In this document: one piece after another, positions 1 through 5,499 of the stretch
How the letters are laid out: each line of letters starts with the position of its first letter
Numbering within the stretch: the stretch's first letter is position 1
Source: Blastocatellia bacterium
GTDB taxonomy: Bacteria > Acidobacteriota > Blastocatellia > Chloracidobacteriales > JADJPF01
Reading direction: 5' to 3'
DNA length: 5,499 nt
Assembly (NCBI GenBank): GCA_023265235.1
Contig: JAHFUF010000395.1
Coordinates: forward strand, 1-5,499
Notes under the pieces: generated by a model
Told to the model about the DNA's origin: nothing
Database searches by the model: none
Seen by the model: the letters and a program-made list of their open reading frames with translations, nothing else
Program-made: the position numbers and the translations under genes

Positions 1-108
1 TTGTGTATTACTGACAAAGCTATTTTTGATTGACTTTAACTGCTGCTATTAGTAATGTTGCAAGTCACTCAAACTTTCCATTTCTAGATCGCATTTTTAC
101 CTAAGTTT

Positions 109-137
109 TTGTAAAGGTATTTTTAGCCCAGTAATAT
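109..137 (+). promoter_or_regulatory. Weak sigma70-like promoter candidate upstream of the first ATP-grasp gene
   Basis: A TTGTAA box (109-114) and a TAATAT box (132-137) are separated by 17 nt, each matching four of six consensus positions. They lie about 55 nt before the ATG at 192. In DNA this AT-rich such matches arise often by chance, so this is only a candidate. A second poorer pair starts with TTGACT at 30-35. The rest of 1-191 shows no convincing gene; a 10-codon ATG frame at 55 has no ribosome binding site. Confidence 0.25.
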
Positions 138-191
138 AGCTTTGGGGCACTAGTAAATTCTACAGCTAGTCTAAATTTTGGAGGTAGCCAA

Positions 192-1142
192 ATGAAAATA
201 GGCATTTTGGTAGGAAGAGAAAATACTTTTCCACCAGCACTAATTGAGAGAATTAATTCGTTAAATAAAGGTGTCAAAGCAGAATATATTAAGATTGGCG
301 GCATTAGTGAAGTAGCTGATTGCCCTTATCGTGTCATTATTGACCGTATTTCTCATGAAATCCCATTCTATCGTGCTTACTTAAAAAATGCTGCACTAGC
401 AGGCACAATTATTATAAACAATCCTTTTTGGTGGTCTGCCGATGATAAGTTTTTTAATTATTCGCTTGCTTCACGCTTAGGCGTAGCTGTACCAAAAACC
501 ATTTTAATGCCACAAAAAGCTTATAAAGAAGGGGTTGTTTCAGAATCCTTACGTAATTTAGAATTTCCTCTTAAATGGCAATCTATTGTAGATTATATAG
601 GTTTTCCCTCTTGGTTAAAGCCTCATGATGGCGGTGGTTGGAAAAATGTTTATAAAGTAAGTTCCTTAAATGAACTTATTCAAGTTTATGATCACACAGA
701 TCAACTTTGTATGACTTTACAAGAACATATTGCTTTTGATCGCTATGTCCGTTGTTATTGTATTGGTCGTCAACATGTTCGTATGATGCCTTATGATCCA
801 GGTCTACCCTATCCTACTCAATATGTTGATGTTGATATAAACGAGTATATTAGTAAAGAGTTACAAGAGCGTATTCATAAGGATTGTATCGCGCTTTGTA
901 ATGCACTTGGATATGATATTAATACTTTAGAATTTGCTGTTCGTGATGGTATTCCATATGCAATTGATTTTATGAACCCTGCTCCTGATGCTGACTCTTT
1001 CTCAGTTGGCCCAGCTAATTTTGAATGGATGTTACAGCACGTTTCTGATCTAGCAATTCGTTATGCTTTAGAAGGTGCTCCAACTCGTAAGTCTATGGGG
1101 TGGGATAGCTTTATTAATCAACGTATTGCAGTTGGCGAATAA
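192..1142 (+). CDS. ATP-grasp superfamily protein (RimK/D-Ala-D-Ala ligase-like fold), substrate unknown
   Basis: This 316-residue protein is predicted to be a cytoplasmic carboxylate-amine/thiol ligase that activates a carboxylate as acyl phosphate with ATP. The start is well supported: GGAGG at 180-184 sits 7 nt before the ATG. The N-terminus (MKIGILVGRE) resembles the pre-ATP-grasp alpha/beta domain. The ATP-grasp core is seen as W-L-K-P (Lys143) followed by a glycine-rich loop D-G-G-G-W (146-150), a Q-E-H-I hinge at 177-180 that would contact adenine, Arg187, Glu247 in L-E-F-A, and D-F-M-N (259-262) as the Mg-binding acidic-x-Asn motif. The motif order is the normal one, unlike the permuted gene that follows 92 bp downstream on the same strand. 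No signal peptide or membrane segment is visible. Pairing with a permuted ATP-grasp protein suggests a two-ligase pathway. The substrate cannot be read from sequence; the ATP-grasp assignment is confident, the role is not. Confidence 0.82.
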   Translation: MKIGILVGRENTFPPALIERINSLNKGVKAEYIKIGGISEVADCPYRVIIDRISHEIPFYRAYLKNAALAGTIIINNPFWWSADDKFFNYSLASRLGVAVPKTILMPQKAYKEGVVSESLRNLEFPLKWQSIVDYIGFPSWLKPHDGGGWKNVYKVSSLNELIQVYDHTDQLCMTLQEHIAFDRYVRCYCIGRQHVRMMPYDPGLPYPTQYVDVDINEYISKELQERIHKDCIALCNALGYDINTLEFAVRDGIPYAIDFMNPAPDADSFSVGPANFEWMLQHVSDLAIRYALEGAPTRKSMGWDSFINQRIAVGE

Positions 1143-1166
1143 ATAATATTTTTTCTTATGGTAGTC

Positions 1167-1203
1167 TATTGATAGGTAAGGATAATGTCCTTACCTATCA
1201 ATA
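1167..1203 (+). terminator. Strong 16-bp hairpin between the two ATP-grasp genes (terminator or processing/attenuation stem)
   Basis: The arms 1167-1182 and 1188-1203 are perfectly complementary over 16 bp around a 5-nt loop (TAATG). The hairpin begins 25 nt after the stop of the first gene and ends 31 nt before the next ATG. The sequence after the stem (TTTATAACC) has only a short T stretch, so termination may be partial. It could equally be a stabilising stem on the first gene's mRNA within an operon. Confidence 0.6.
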
Positions 1204-1234
1204 TTTATAACCACTTAAGCAAAAAGGAAAAGCC

Positions 1235-2587
1235 ATGAAAAAAGTACGCGAAGCAGTAAGCTACTATAATTCTTTGCTAGAAGAAACCCCTACTACAATA
1301 AATAGCTCTAGAGATTTTCTTTATGAAGGAATGAAACAAAAAAAGATGATATTTGGTGGAAGGGTACTTTCGCCTTATATACGCCCACATTTTGTTTCCC
1401 TTGATCAATGGAAATATATTAAAGATGTTTGTCGTGTGGTTTGGCAATGTATAGAAAAAATGGGCTATGCCATAAAAGAAAGCTCTAAACTACAAGATGA
1501 ATTAGGTGTTACTCCTCAAGAACGTGAGCTAGTTCTACTAGATTCTGGCTTTACAGGTATTTCGGTTACTTCTCGCCTAGATTCTTTTTTGACAGAAAAT
1601 AGCTATCAGTTTGTAGAGTTAAATGGAGAGAGTCCAGCAGGTATTTCTTACTGTGAAGTAATGGCACAAATATTTATGGATCTTCCTGTAATGAAGCGGT
1701 TTGCAGAGAGGTTTCAAGTTACCCCGCTTTATGCTCGTAAAGACTTATTAGAGACTTTACTTCGTGCTTATTCTGAGTGGAGCGGATCAAACAACAAAAA
1801 GCCAAATATTGGTATTGTTGATTTACGTGGACTTCCTACACAATGCGAGTTTGAACAGTTTCAAGAGTTTTTCCGCAATGCTGGCTATTCGGCAGAAATA
1901 ATTCACCCAGATGAACTTGAATTTTCTAGTGGTAAGTTACGTCGTGGAGATTATGAAATTGATATTGTTTATAGACGCTTATTAGTCAATGAATTCTTGG
2001 ATAACTACGACATCTGTAAGCCTTTACTTGAAGCCTACAGGAGTCGGGCAGTATGTGTAGTCAATTCTTTTTATGCCAAATTTGTTCATAAAAAGATGCT
2101 TTTTGGGCTATTAACAGACGAACAAAACCACTATCTTTTTACTCAAGAAGAAAAACAAGCAATAGGAACTCATATTCCTTGGACACGCCGAATGTGTGAG
2201 AGACATACTATTTATCAAGGAAAAGACATTGACCTAATTAGTTTTGCACGTCAAAACCGAGACACTTTAGTACTTAAGCCAAATGATGAGTATGGTGGTA
2301 AAGGAATTTTTATTGGTTGGGAATCAGATGAAAGCCAATGGGACAGTGCCATTCAAACAGCACTAAAAGGGGATTATTTGTTGCAAGTGCGAGTGGGTAC
2401 AGCAAAAGAAATTTTTCCTTATTGTGCTGAAACAGGAGAAGTTGACTTTTTAGAACAACTAGTAGACCTAGACCCATTACTATTTTATGGTGAGGTTAAA
2501 GGTGCTTTTACTAGACTGTCAAGCACATCATTATGTAATGTAACTTCTGGTGGAGGAATGGTGCCAACTTTTATTATTGATAAATAG
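1235..2587 (+). CDS. Circularly permuted ATP-grasp protein, substrate unknown
   Basis: This 450-residue protein is predicted to be an ATP-dependent ligase with the permuted ATP-grasp order of the circularly permuted type 2/glutathionylspermidine synthetase-like group. The start is supported by AGGA at 1225-1228, 6 nt before the ATG. The putative Mg-binding E-L-N (128-130, within F-V-E-L-N-G-E-S-P-A-G) comes before the nucleotide-binding half. That half has L-K-P-N-D (Lys348) and the loop Y-G-G-K-G (353-357), then the strand Y-L-L-Q (381-384). This reversed order is the mark of the permuted fold. Further conserved-looking stretches are D-I-V-Y-R-R (243-248), V-V-N-S-F-Y-A-K (275-282) and the C-terminal R-L-S...N-V-T-S-G-G-G (427-441). 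No signal peptide or membrane helix is seen. It follows a normal-order ATP-grasp gene, implying joint work on one small-molecule or peptide product, but neither substrate is known. The fold is assigned with good confidence. Confidence 0.8.
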   Translation: MKKVREAVSYYNSLLEETPTTINSSRDFLYEGMKQKKMIFGGRVLSPYIRPHFVSLDQWKYIKDVCRVVWQCIEKMGYAIKESSKLQDELGVTPQERELVLLDSGFTGISVTSRLDSFLTENSYQFVELNGESPAGISYCEVMAQIFMDLPVMKRFAERFQVTPLYARKDLLETLLRAYSEWSGSNNKKPNIGIVDLRGLPTQCEFEQFQEFFRNAGYSAEIIHPDELEFSSGKLRRGDYEIDIVYRRLLVNEFLDNYDICKPLLEAYRSRAVCVVNSFYAKFVHKKMLFGLLTDEQNHYLFTQEEKQAIGTHIPWTRRMCERHTIYQGKDIDLISFARQNRDTLVLKPNDEYGGKGIFIGWESDESQWDSAIQTALKGDYLLQVRVGTAKEIFPYCAETGEVDFLEQLVDLDPLLFYGEVKGAFTRLSSTSLCNVTSGGGMVPTFIIDK

Positions 2588-2696
2588 TTTGTAACCAGTT
2601 TTATCTTTCAGACGTTCATTTTTAGTGAAGAATTAACTATCTAAAAATTGATAAATCAACTAATTAGATGAAAGTATAGAAGGAGTTTTAGTTTAT
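2588..2696 (+). other. Intergenic leader of the selenoprotein gene
   Basis: This 109-nt gap holds no gene. I see no promoter with both boxes at good spacing (a TTGATA at 2648-2653 is 21 nt from TATAGA at 2675-2680, too far) and no strong terminator for the upstream gene. An AT-only 8-bp inverted repeat (2618-2625 with 2641-2648) is weak. Read-through from the ATP-grasp genes is possible but not shown. Confidence 0.4.
2681..2685 (+). promoter_or_regulatory. Ribosome binding site of the selenoprotein gene
   Basis: AGGAG lies 11 nt before the ATG at 2697. It matters because it places translation initiation upstream of the in-frame TGA. No comparable Shine-Dalgarno is seen before the internal ATG at 3117 (preceding bases GACGCTGAGGTA give at best a weak GAGG only 3-4 nt away), which argues against the downstream half being an independent gene. 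Confidence 0.6.
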
Positions 2697-3992
2697 ATGA
2701 ATCCTGTACAACAACGGTTTATAGTTTTTTGTGCATTTGTTGCCTTGATAATTGCTGGAATTGCTCTATTGATTGGTAAAGGGCTTACTACTAACGAATC
2801 AGGAAAAATAGATTTAAATGGTAAGTCAAAAAATATTCAAGCAGCAGAAACAGGAGCAACTTTAGAAGAACGTCTAGGTGTAGATGATAATTCATCTATT
2901 GCTTTTCTTTATGGCGCAGATATGCAAGGTAGCTTAGAAACTTGTGGTTGAAAAGCTAACCCACAAGGGGGCTTAGCACGGCGTGCTAAGTATGTAGAAG
3001 CTTTTAGAAACAAATATAAAGATAATATTCCTTTACAACATGTTGATGTTGGACATCTTTTTACTGAAGACCTAGCTTTTAATAAACCAGAAACATTACG
3101 TGAAGACGCTGAGGTAATGAATCAATGGATGTTAAAAGGCTTAAGTCAATTTAAGCTAGATGCAGCAAACTTTTCTCATAGGGATTTACTTTATGGAAAA
3201 GTAGCTTTAGACAAGGAAAAATATGAAGCTAAGGTAAAAGAAACCCCATTTCTAGGAGAAATGATCTCAGCTAATATTGTTCCTGCTGTTGATATTAATA
3301 AAATTGTCGCTCTTAAACCTTATATAATTCGTGAAGTAACAGGTAAACGCTTTGGTAATAAAGCTAGTCTCAAAGTAGGATTTATTGGAGTAACTGAACC
3401 TTGGCCAGGTGGAACAACAGGCTTTGTTATTGGTAACCCAGCAGAAAAGGTCAAAGCAATATTACCAGAAGTACGTGCTAAAGCTGATATAGTAGTTGTG
3501 TTGGCTTATTGTACTTTAGGAACGTCTAGAGAAATCATTAAGCAAAATCCTGATATTGATGTTTTAATTGCTGCTAATTCTGTTTCAGCACCACCACCAG
3601 CACAACGTGAAGGAAAAACAATCTTTGTTTATGCTATGCAACAGACCAAAAGCCTAGGAGAATTGAGGCTTTACTTAGACGAAGAAGGTAAAGTTAAAGA
3701 CTATGTTAACCGCTATATAGCCTTAAACGTAGCTATTCCTGACCAACCAGAAGCCGCCAAAATAGTTGCTGAAGCTAAAGTAGAAATAGAGGCTACTAAA
3801 ACTAAGATTGCCGAACAAGAAGGATTACAGGCACCAGAAGAAGGAGTACTAGTACCAAATGCTGGACAGCCTACTTTAAGTGTCAAACCTCCTAAGCCTC
3901 CTAAAGGAACAAGTGAGGAAACAACTAAAGAGACAATTAAAGAAACAACCAAAAAAACAACTAAAAAAGTACCTGCTACACTAGGGAATTAG
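2697..3992 (+). CDS. Membrane-anchored UshA/5'-nucleotidase-like metallophosphatase-fold selenoprotein (TGA at 2949 read as Sec)
   Basis: One 431-residue frame is interrupted only by TGA at codon 85. The frame stays open from 2952 and joins the ATG at 3117 in phase. Residues 8-28 form one hydrophobic helix, an uncleaved anchor or signal, so the bulk should lie outside the cytoplasm. The metallophosphatase fold is suggested by G-A-D-M-Q-G (73-78), T-C-G-U (82-85) followed by N-P-x-G-G-L-A-R-R (88-96), D-V-G-H-L-F (117-122), D-A-A-N-F-S-H-R-D (155-163), S-A-N-I-V (191-195), V-G-F-I-G-V (227-232), D-I-V-V-V-L-A-Y-C (264-272) and S-L-G-E-L-R-L (319-325). Relatives, as I recall them, have C-G-C where this has C-G-U. 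Several metal ligands look lost: His to Gln77, GD to G119-H120, the His of VLSH to Tyr271, and GHSH to A-N-S-V (293-296). The C-terminus (350-373) is helical and charged, then a Pro/Lys/Thr tail. It may be a redox or binding protein rather than a phosphatase. The alternative is a nonsense-mutated pseudogene. Confidence 0.8.
2949..2951 (+). other. Selenocysteine codon (in-frame TGA, residue 85)
   Basis: The TGA follows T-C-G and precedes K-A-N-P-Q-G-G-L-A-R-R. Homology continues without a break across it, and the expected residue in the family is Cys, the usual counterpart of Sec. The other complete genes here end in TAA or TAG and none contains an internal TGA, which speaks against a general UGA reassignment. 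A TGC/TGT to TGA mutation remains possible. The genome would need selA, selB, selC and selD; none is in this window. Confidence 0.8.
2972..2990 (+). promoter_or_regulatory. Bacterial SECIS-like hairpin
   Basis: The arms CTTAGCAC (2972-2979) and GTGCTAAG (2983-2990) pair perfectly over 8 bp around a GGC loop, with a possible G-U pair (2971/2991) extending the base. The loop begins 28 nt after the TGA and starts with two G residues. Known bacterial SECIS elements lie just downstream of the UGA inside the coding region, with a short stem and a G in the first two loop positions for SelB recognition; this hairpin fits those rules. It encodes the conserved L-A-R-R-A-K, so part of its sequence is constrained by protein. 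A competing fold pairs 2955-2962 with 2969-2977. Confidence 0.7.
3918..3965 (+). repeat. Four 12-nt imperfect tandem repeats encoding a Thr/Lys-rich tail
   Basis: Residues 408-423 of the selenoprotein read as four units: ETTK, ETIK, ETTK, KTTK. The DNA units follow GAAACAACTAAA with a few substitutions. Just before it is K-P-P-K-P-P-K-G (397-404), encoded by repeated CCTCCTAA. The segment is low complexity and probably disordered, a likely spacer or surface-binding tail that may vary in copy number among strains. Confidence 0.75.
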
Positions 3993-4030
3993 TAAATTAT
4001 ACTGTCACCAAATTTATTTTATAAAAATAA

Positions 4031-4070
4031 AGAAGACATCTGCCTAAAACTACTCAGGTGGGTGTTTTCT
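4031..4070 (+). terminator. Terminator-like hairpin after the selenoprotein gene
   Basis: Arms 4031-4045 and 4056-4070 pair over 15 bp, including four G-U pairs in the plus-strand RNA, around a 10-nt loop. It starts 38 nt after the TAG stop. On the plus strand it is followed by TGTTTAAT-like sequence, a poor T tract. On the minus strand it is fully Watson-Crick only in part but is followed by a T-rich stretch, so it could act in both directions. Confidence 0.55.
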
Positions 4071-4103
4071 GTTTAATAGAAAATTTCGTTAGTTCATGAT
4101 TTT

Positions 4104-4586
4104 ATGGATACAATTATTAAATTAATCCCAGCAATAGTTAAATCATCAGGTAATAATGAAGAGCTTTGCGAAAAAGCTAGTTTTGTAGCATGGAAAATAG
4201 CAGTAGGTCACCCACTTGTTCAGTTTACTTCTCCTAAACGTCTAATGAAGAAGATGTTAAGAGTAGCAATACTGGATGAATCTTGGAAAAAAGAGCTAGA
4301 CAAATTTTCTTCTCAACTGCTTTTTCAAATTAACACAATTTTAGGTGCGCCTTTAGTAACAGGTTTTGATTTTTATGTTGACGCAAAAGAAATAGCTCCT
4401 ACATCCCCTCTTGAAAACATACCAACAATAGAAGATATTCCAGTTGATCCTGTAATACTAAAATCTGCTCAAGCAATTACAGATAATGAACTACGTGCAA
4501 AGTTTCTTGCTACAGCTAATAGATATTTGGTAGCTCAAGAAAATAGAAAAAAACAGCAAGAAGAAAAAGAAGGTTTAATCAAATAA
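4104..4586 (+). CDS. DUF721/DciA-like protein
   Basis: This 160-residue protein resembles the DUF721 family, whose best-known member DciA loads or assists the replicative helicase DnaB in bacteria that lack DnaC/DnaI loaders. The signature is visible across residues 28-92: A-W-K-I-A-V-G-H-P-L (29-38), F-T-S-P-K-R-L (41-47) and M-L-R-V-A-I (51-56), then E-S-W-K-K-E-L (59-65) and Q-L-L-F-Q-I-N (71-77) with I-L-G-A-P-L-V (79-85). Trp30, Gly35, Trp61 and Asn77 are the kinds of positions kept in the family. Residues 96-117 are a Pro/Ile-rich linker, and 125-157 a charged helical tail. No Shine-Dalgarno is evident before the ATG; the bases just upstream are T-rich. A terminator-like hairpin separates it from the selenoprotein gene, so it may have its own promoter. 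Family fairly sure; helicase-loading role inferred from the family only. Confidence 0.75.
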   Translation: MDTIIKLIPAIVKSSGNNEELCEKASFVAWKIAVGHPLVQFTSPKRLMKKMLRVAILDESWKKELDKFSSQLLFQINTILGAPLVTGFDFYVDAKEIAPTSPLENIPTIEDIPVDPVILKSAQAITDNELRAKFLATANRYLVAQENRKKQQEEKEGLIK

Positions 4587-4608
4587 CCTTTTGATAATAT
4601 CTTGAAAT

Positions 4609-4631
4609 TTAAACCCTGTTAAACCCTGTTA
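4609..4631. repeat. 10-bp tandem direct repeat between convergent genes
   Basis: AAACCCTGTT occurs twice in succession (4611-4620, 4621-4630), extended by TT on the left and A on the right. It sits in the 42-bp gap between the convergent genes and reaches into the TAA stop codon of the minus-strand gene (4629-4631). It looks like a small replication-slippage duplication. No convincing terminator hairpin is present in this gap. Confidence 0.8.
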
Positions 4632-5499
4632 TTTTTGAGGTGATACTGTTCTTAGTTGCTGTAAAGCATTTTTTACTGCTTGGTTTGTGGGATTAATTTG
4701 TAATGCTAGTTGATAGTTTAATTCTGCTTCAACTCTTTTTCCTTTGCTTAGGTAAATATCTCCAAGAAACTGATAGGCACGATCAAACTCAGGTTTGAGT
4801 TTTAAGGATAGTTCTAGGAGTTCTATTGCCTCATCATATTTTTGTCCCAAACTCAAATACTTTGCTCGATTAGTAAGCATTAATGCATAAGCAGGTAGGA
4901 TTTTTTCTTGTGCCACTTCGTCTAAATGAATAGAACCATCCAATAGACCACGCATTTGTAGTGCTGGAGTAGGCTCAGGATGAAAAGTCTGATCTGTATA
5001 AAACCTCATTGTTAACCCTTGTGGCACCCAATTATATTCTTTACCAATATCAGGAGGATTTATTGGTAAAGTAGTATAAACACCATGACGAGAAATATTA
5101 TATTTAATAAAAGCATTTATTAAGGCGGAAAATGTTTTATTAATACTTACAGGATCGTAAGGTTTGTCTTCTTCAAACAGCCTTAAGTCTTGCATAAACT
5201 CAGAAGTTTCTTTAGCACAAGCTACCATCATATCTGGGTATTCTCGCTTAAGATAGCCCTCTATATACCAAGATCGCCTAAGTAAGTTTAGATCTACTAC
5301 AGTTGCATCACGACGAAAATTTTCTAGATGGCGCATATATAAGTAAGGAGAATAGAACTGCCATTCTAGGGTTAGTAATAACCCATTAGGTTCTACACTA
5401 GCCATAGTGTTTTCTACAAAATCCCTTGCAATTAGATAATTGCGTTTATTACTCTCAAAATAATGGCTTACAACATCTAAAATAGGTAATAAGAGTAGA
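4629..5499 (-). CDS. DUF2723/TMEM260-like membrane protein with C-terminal TPRs (partial, 5' end outside window)
   Basis: The minus-strand frame stays open past the Met codon at 5405 to the window edge, so that Met is internal. About 289 C-terminal residues are visible. The segment preceding the Met (ending Y-L-I-A-R-D-F-V-E-N-T) and the following E-P-N-G-L-L-L-T-L-E-W, F-Y-S-P-Y-L-Y, R-R-D-A-T-V-V-D-L-N-L-L and S-W-Y resemble the soluble part after the membrane helices of DUF2723 proteins, where relatives read like 'PPNAIL...D...YL...RPDV.VV...LL...WY'. Such proteins are polytopic and glycosyltransferase C-like, related to O-mannosyltransferase-type TMEM260. A V-Y-T-T...V-P-Q-G-L-T-M-R-F stretch (about 5000-5081) also fits. 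Two TPR units follow at about 4788-4889 and 4686-4787 (Y-D-E-A-I-E-L-L...L-K-P and R-V-E-A-E-L-N-Y...I-N-P), a protein-interaction tail. The catalytic and membrane portion is not in the window, so function remains tentative. Confidence 0.65.
   Translation of the reverse strand, partial: LLLLPILDVVSHYFESNKRNYLIARDFVENTMASVEPNGLLLTLEWQFYSPYLYMRHLENFRRDATVVDLNLLRRSWYIEGYLKREYPDMMVACAKETSEFMQDLRLFEEDKPYDPVSINKTFSALINAFIKYNISRHGVYTTLPINPPDIGKEYNWVPQGLTMRFYTDQTFHPEPTPALQMRGLLDGSIHLDEVAQEKILPAYALMLTNRAKYLSLGQKYDEAIELLELSLKLKPEFDRAYQFLGDIYLSKGKRVEAELNYQLALQINPTNQAVKNALQQLRTVSPQK

Noticed and set aside
55..87. Ten-codon leader peptide upstream of the first gene
   Set aside because: No ribosome binding site and no attenuator-like structure or codon run.
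101..304. Minus-strand 67-residue ORF overlapping the first ATP-grasp gene start
   Set aside because: It overlaps a well-supported start with a good ribosome binding site, is low complexity in character and resembles no family.
2618..2648. 8-bp inverted repeat ATTTTTAG/CTAAAAAT as terminator or operator
   Set aside because: Almost pure A/T with a 15-nt loop, expected by chance in such AT-rich DNA.
2955..2977. Stem 2955-2962/2969-2977 with a bulged C as the SECIS
   Set aside because: Its loop starts only 11 nt after the TGA and lacks G in the first two positions, so it fits bacterial SECIS rules less well than the 2972-2990 hairpin; kept only as a competing fold.
3713..3952. Minus-strand 79-residue ORF inside the selenoprotein gene
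   Set aside because: Its Val/Ser/Leu-rich sequence is the antisense of the Lys/Thr/Glu-rich coding tail, an expected shadow frame.
3117..3992. Independent 291-residue protein starting at 3117
   Set aside because: Similarity to the family begins well upstream (GGLARR motif and before the TGA), and there is no ribosome binding site with proper spacing at 3117.
2697..3992. Alternative genetic code (UGA as Trp or Gly)
   Set aside because: The other genes contain no internal TGA and use TGG for Trp, and the family residue at this column is expected to be Cys, not Trp or Gly.

Overview
This is an AT-rich bacterial window with five protein genes: four on the plus strand and one minus-strand gene that runs off the right edge. 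The taxon cannot be fixed from the sequence. The mix of genes (paired ATP-grasp ligases, a DUF721/DciA-like protein, a DUF2723-type membrane protein with TPRs, and an apparent selenoprotein) and the low GC give only an impression of an AT-rich Acidobacteriota-like (Blastocatellia-like) or similar Gram-negative organism.

Layout. Positions 1-191 are a leader with only a weak promoter candidate. Positions 192-1142 encode a standard-order (RimK/DdlB-like) ATP-grasp protein. A strong 16-bp hairpin (1167-1203) follows, then a circularly permuted ATP-grasp protein (1235-2587). These two look like a functional pair that forms an amide or peptide bond on an unknown small molecule.

The most interesting locus is 2697-3992. 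A naive reading gives two ORFs, 2697-2951 and 3117-3992. They are one frame interrupted by a single TGA at 2949-2951. Translation through that TGA gives a 431-residue membrane-anchored protein of the 5'-nucleotidase/UshA-like metallophosphatase fold. The UGA falls exactly where relatives carry the second Cys of a Cys-Gly-Cys motif (CGC..NP.GGLARR becomes CGU..NP.GGLARR). A perfect 8-bp hairpin with a GGC loop lies 28 nt downstream, in the place and form expected of a bacterial SECIS element. The protein is therefore called a selenoprotein with a C-x-U redox-type motif. Its usual metal-binding residues are mostly replaced, which suggests a phosphatase fold turned to another, perhaps redox, job.

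Downstream are a terminator-like hairpin (4031-4070), a DUF721/DciA-like gene (4104-4586) without a clear Shine-Dalgarno, a short convergent intergenic stretch with a 10-bp tandem repeat (4609-4631), and the C-terminal part of a DUF2723-like membrane protein with two TPRs on the minus strand (4629 to the window edge). No phage, IS, CRISPR, tRNA or rRNA signals were seen.
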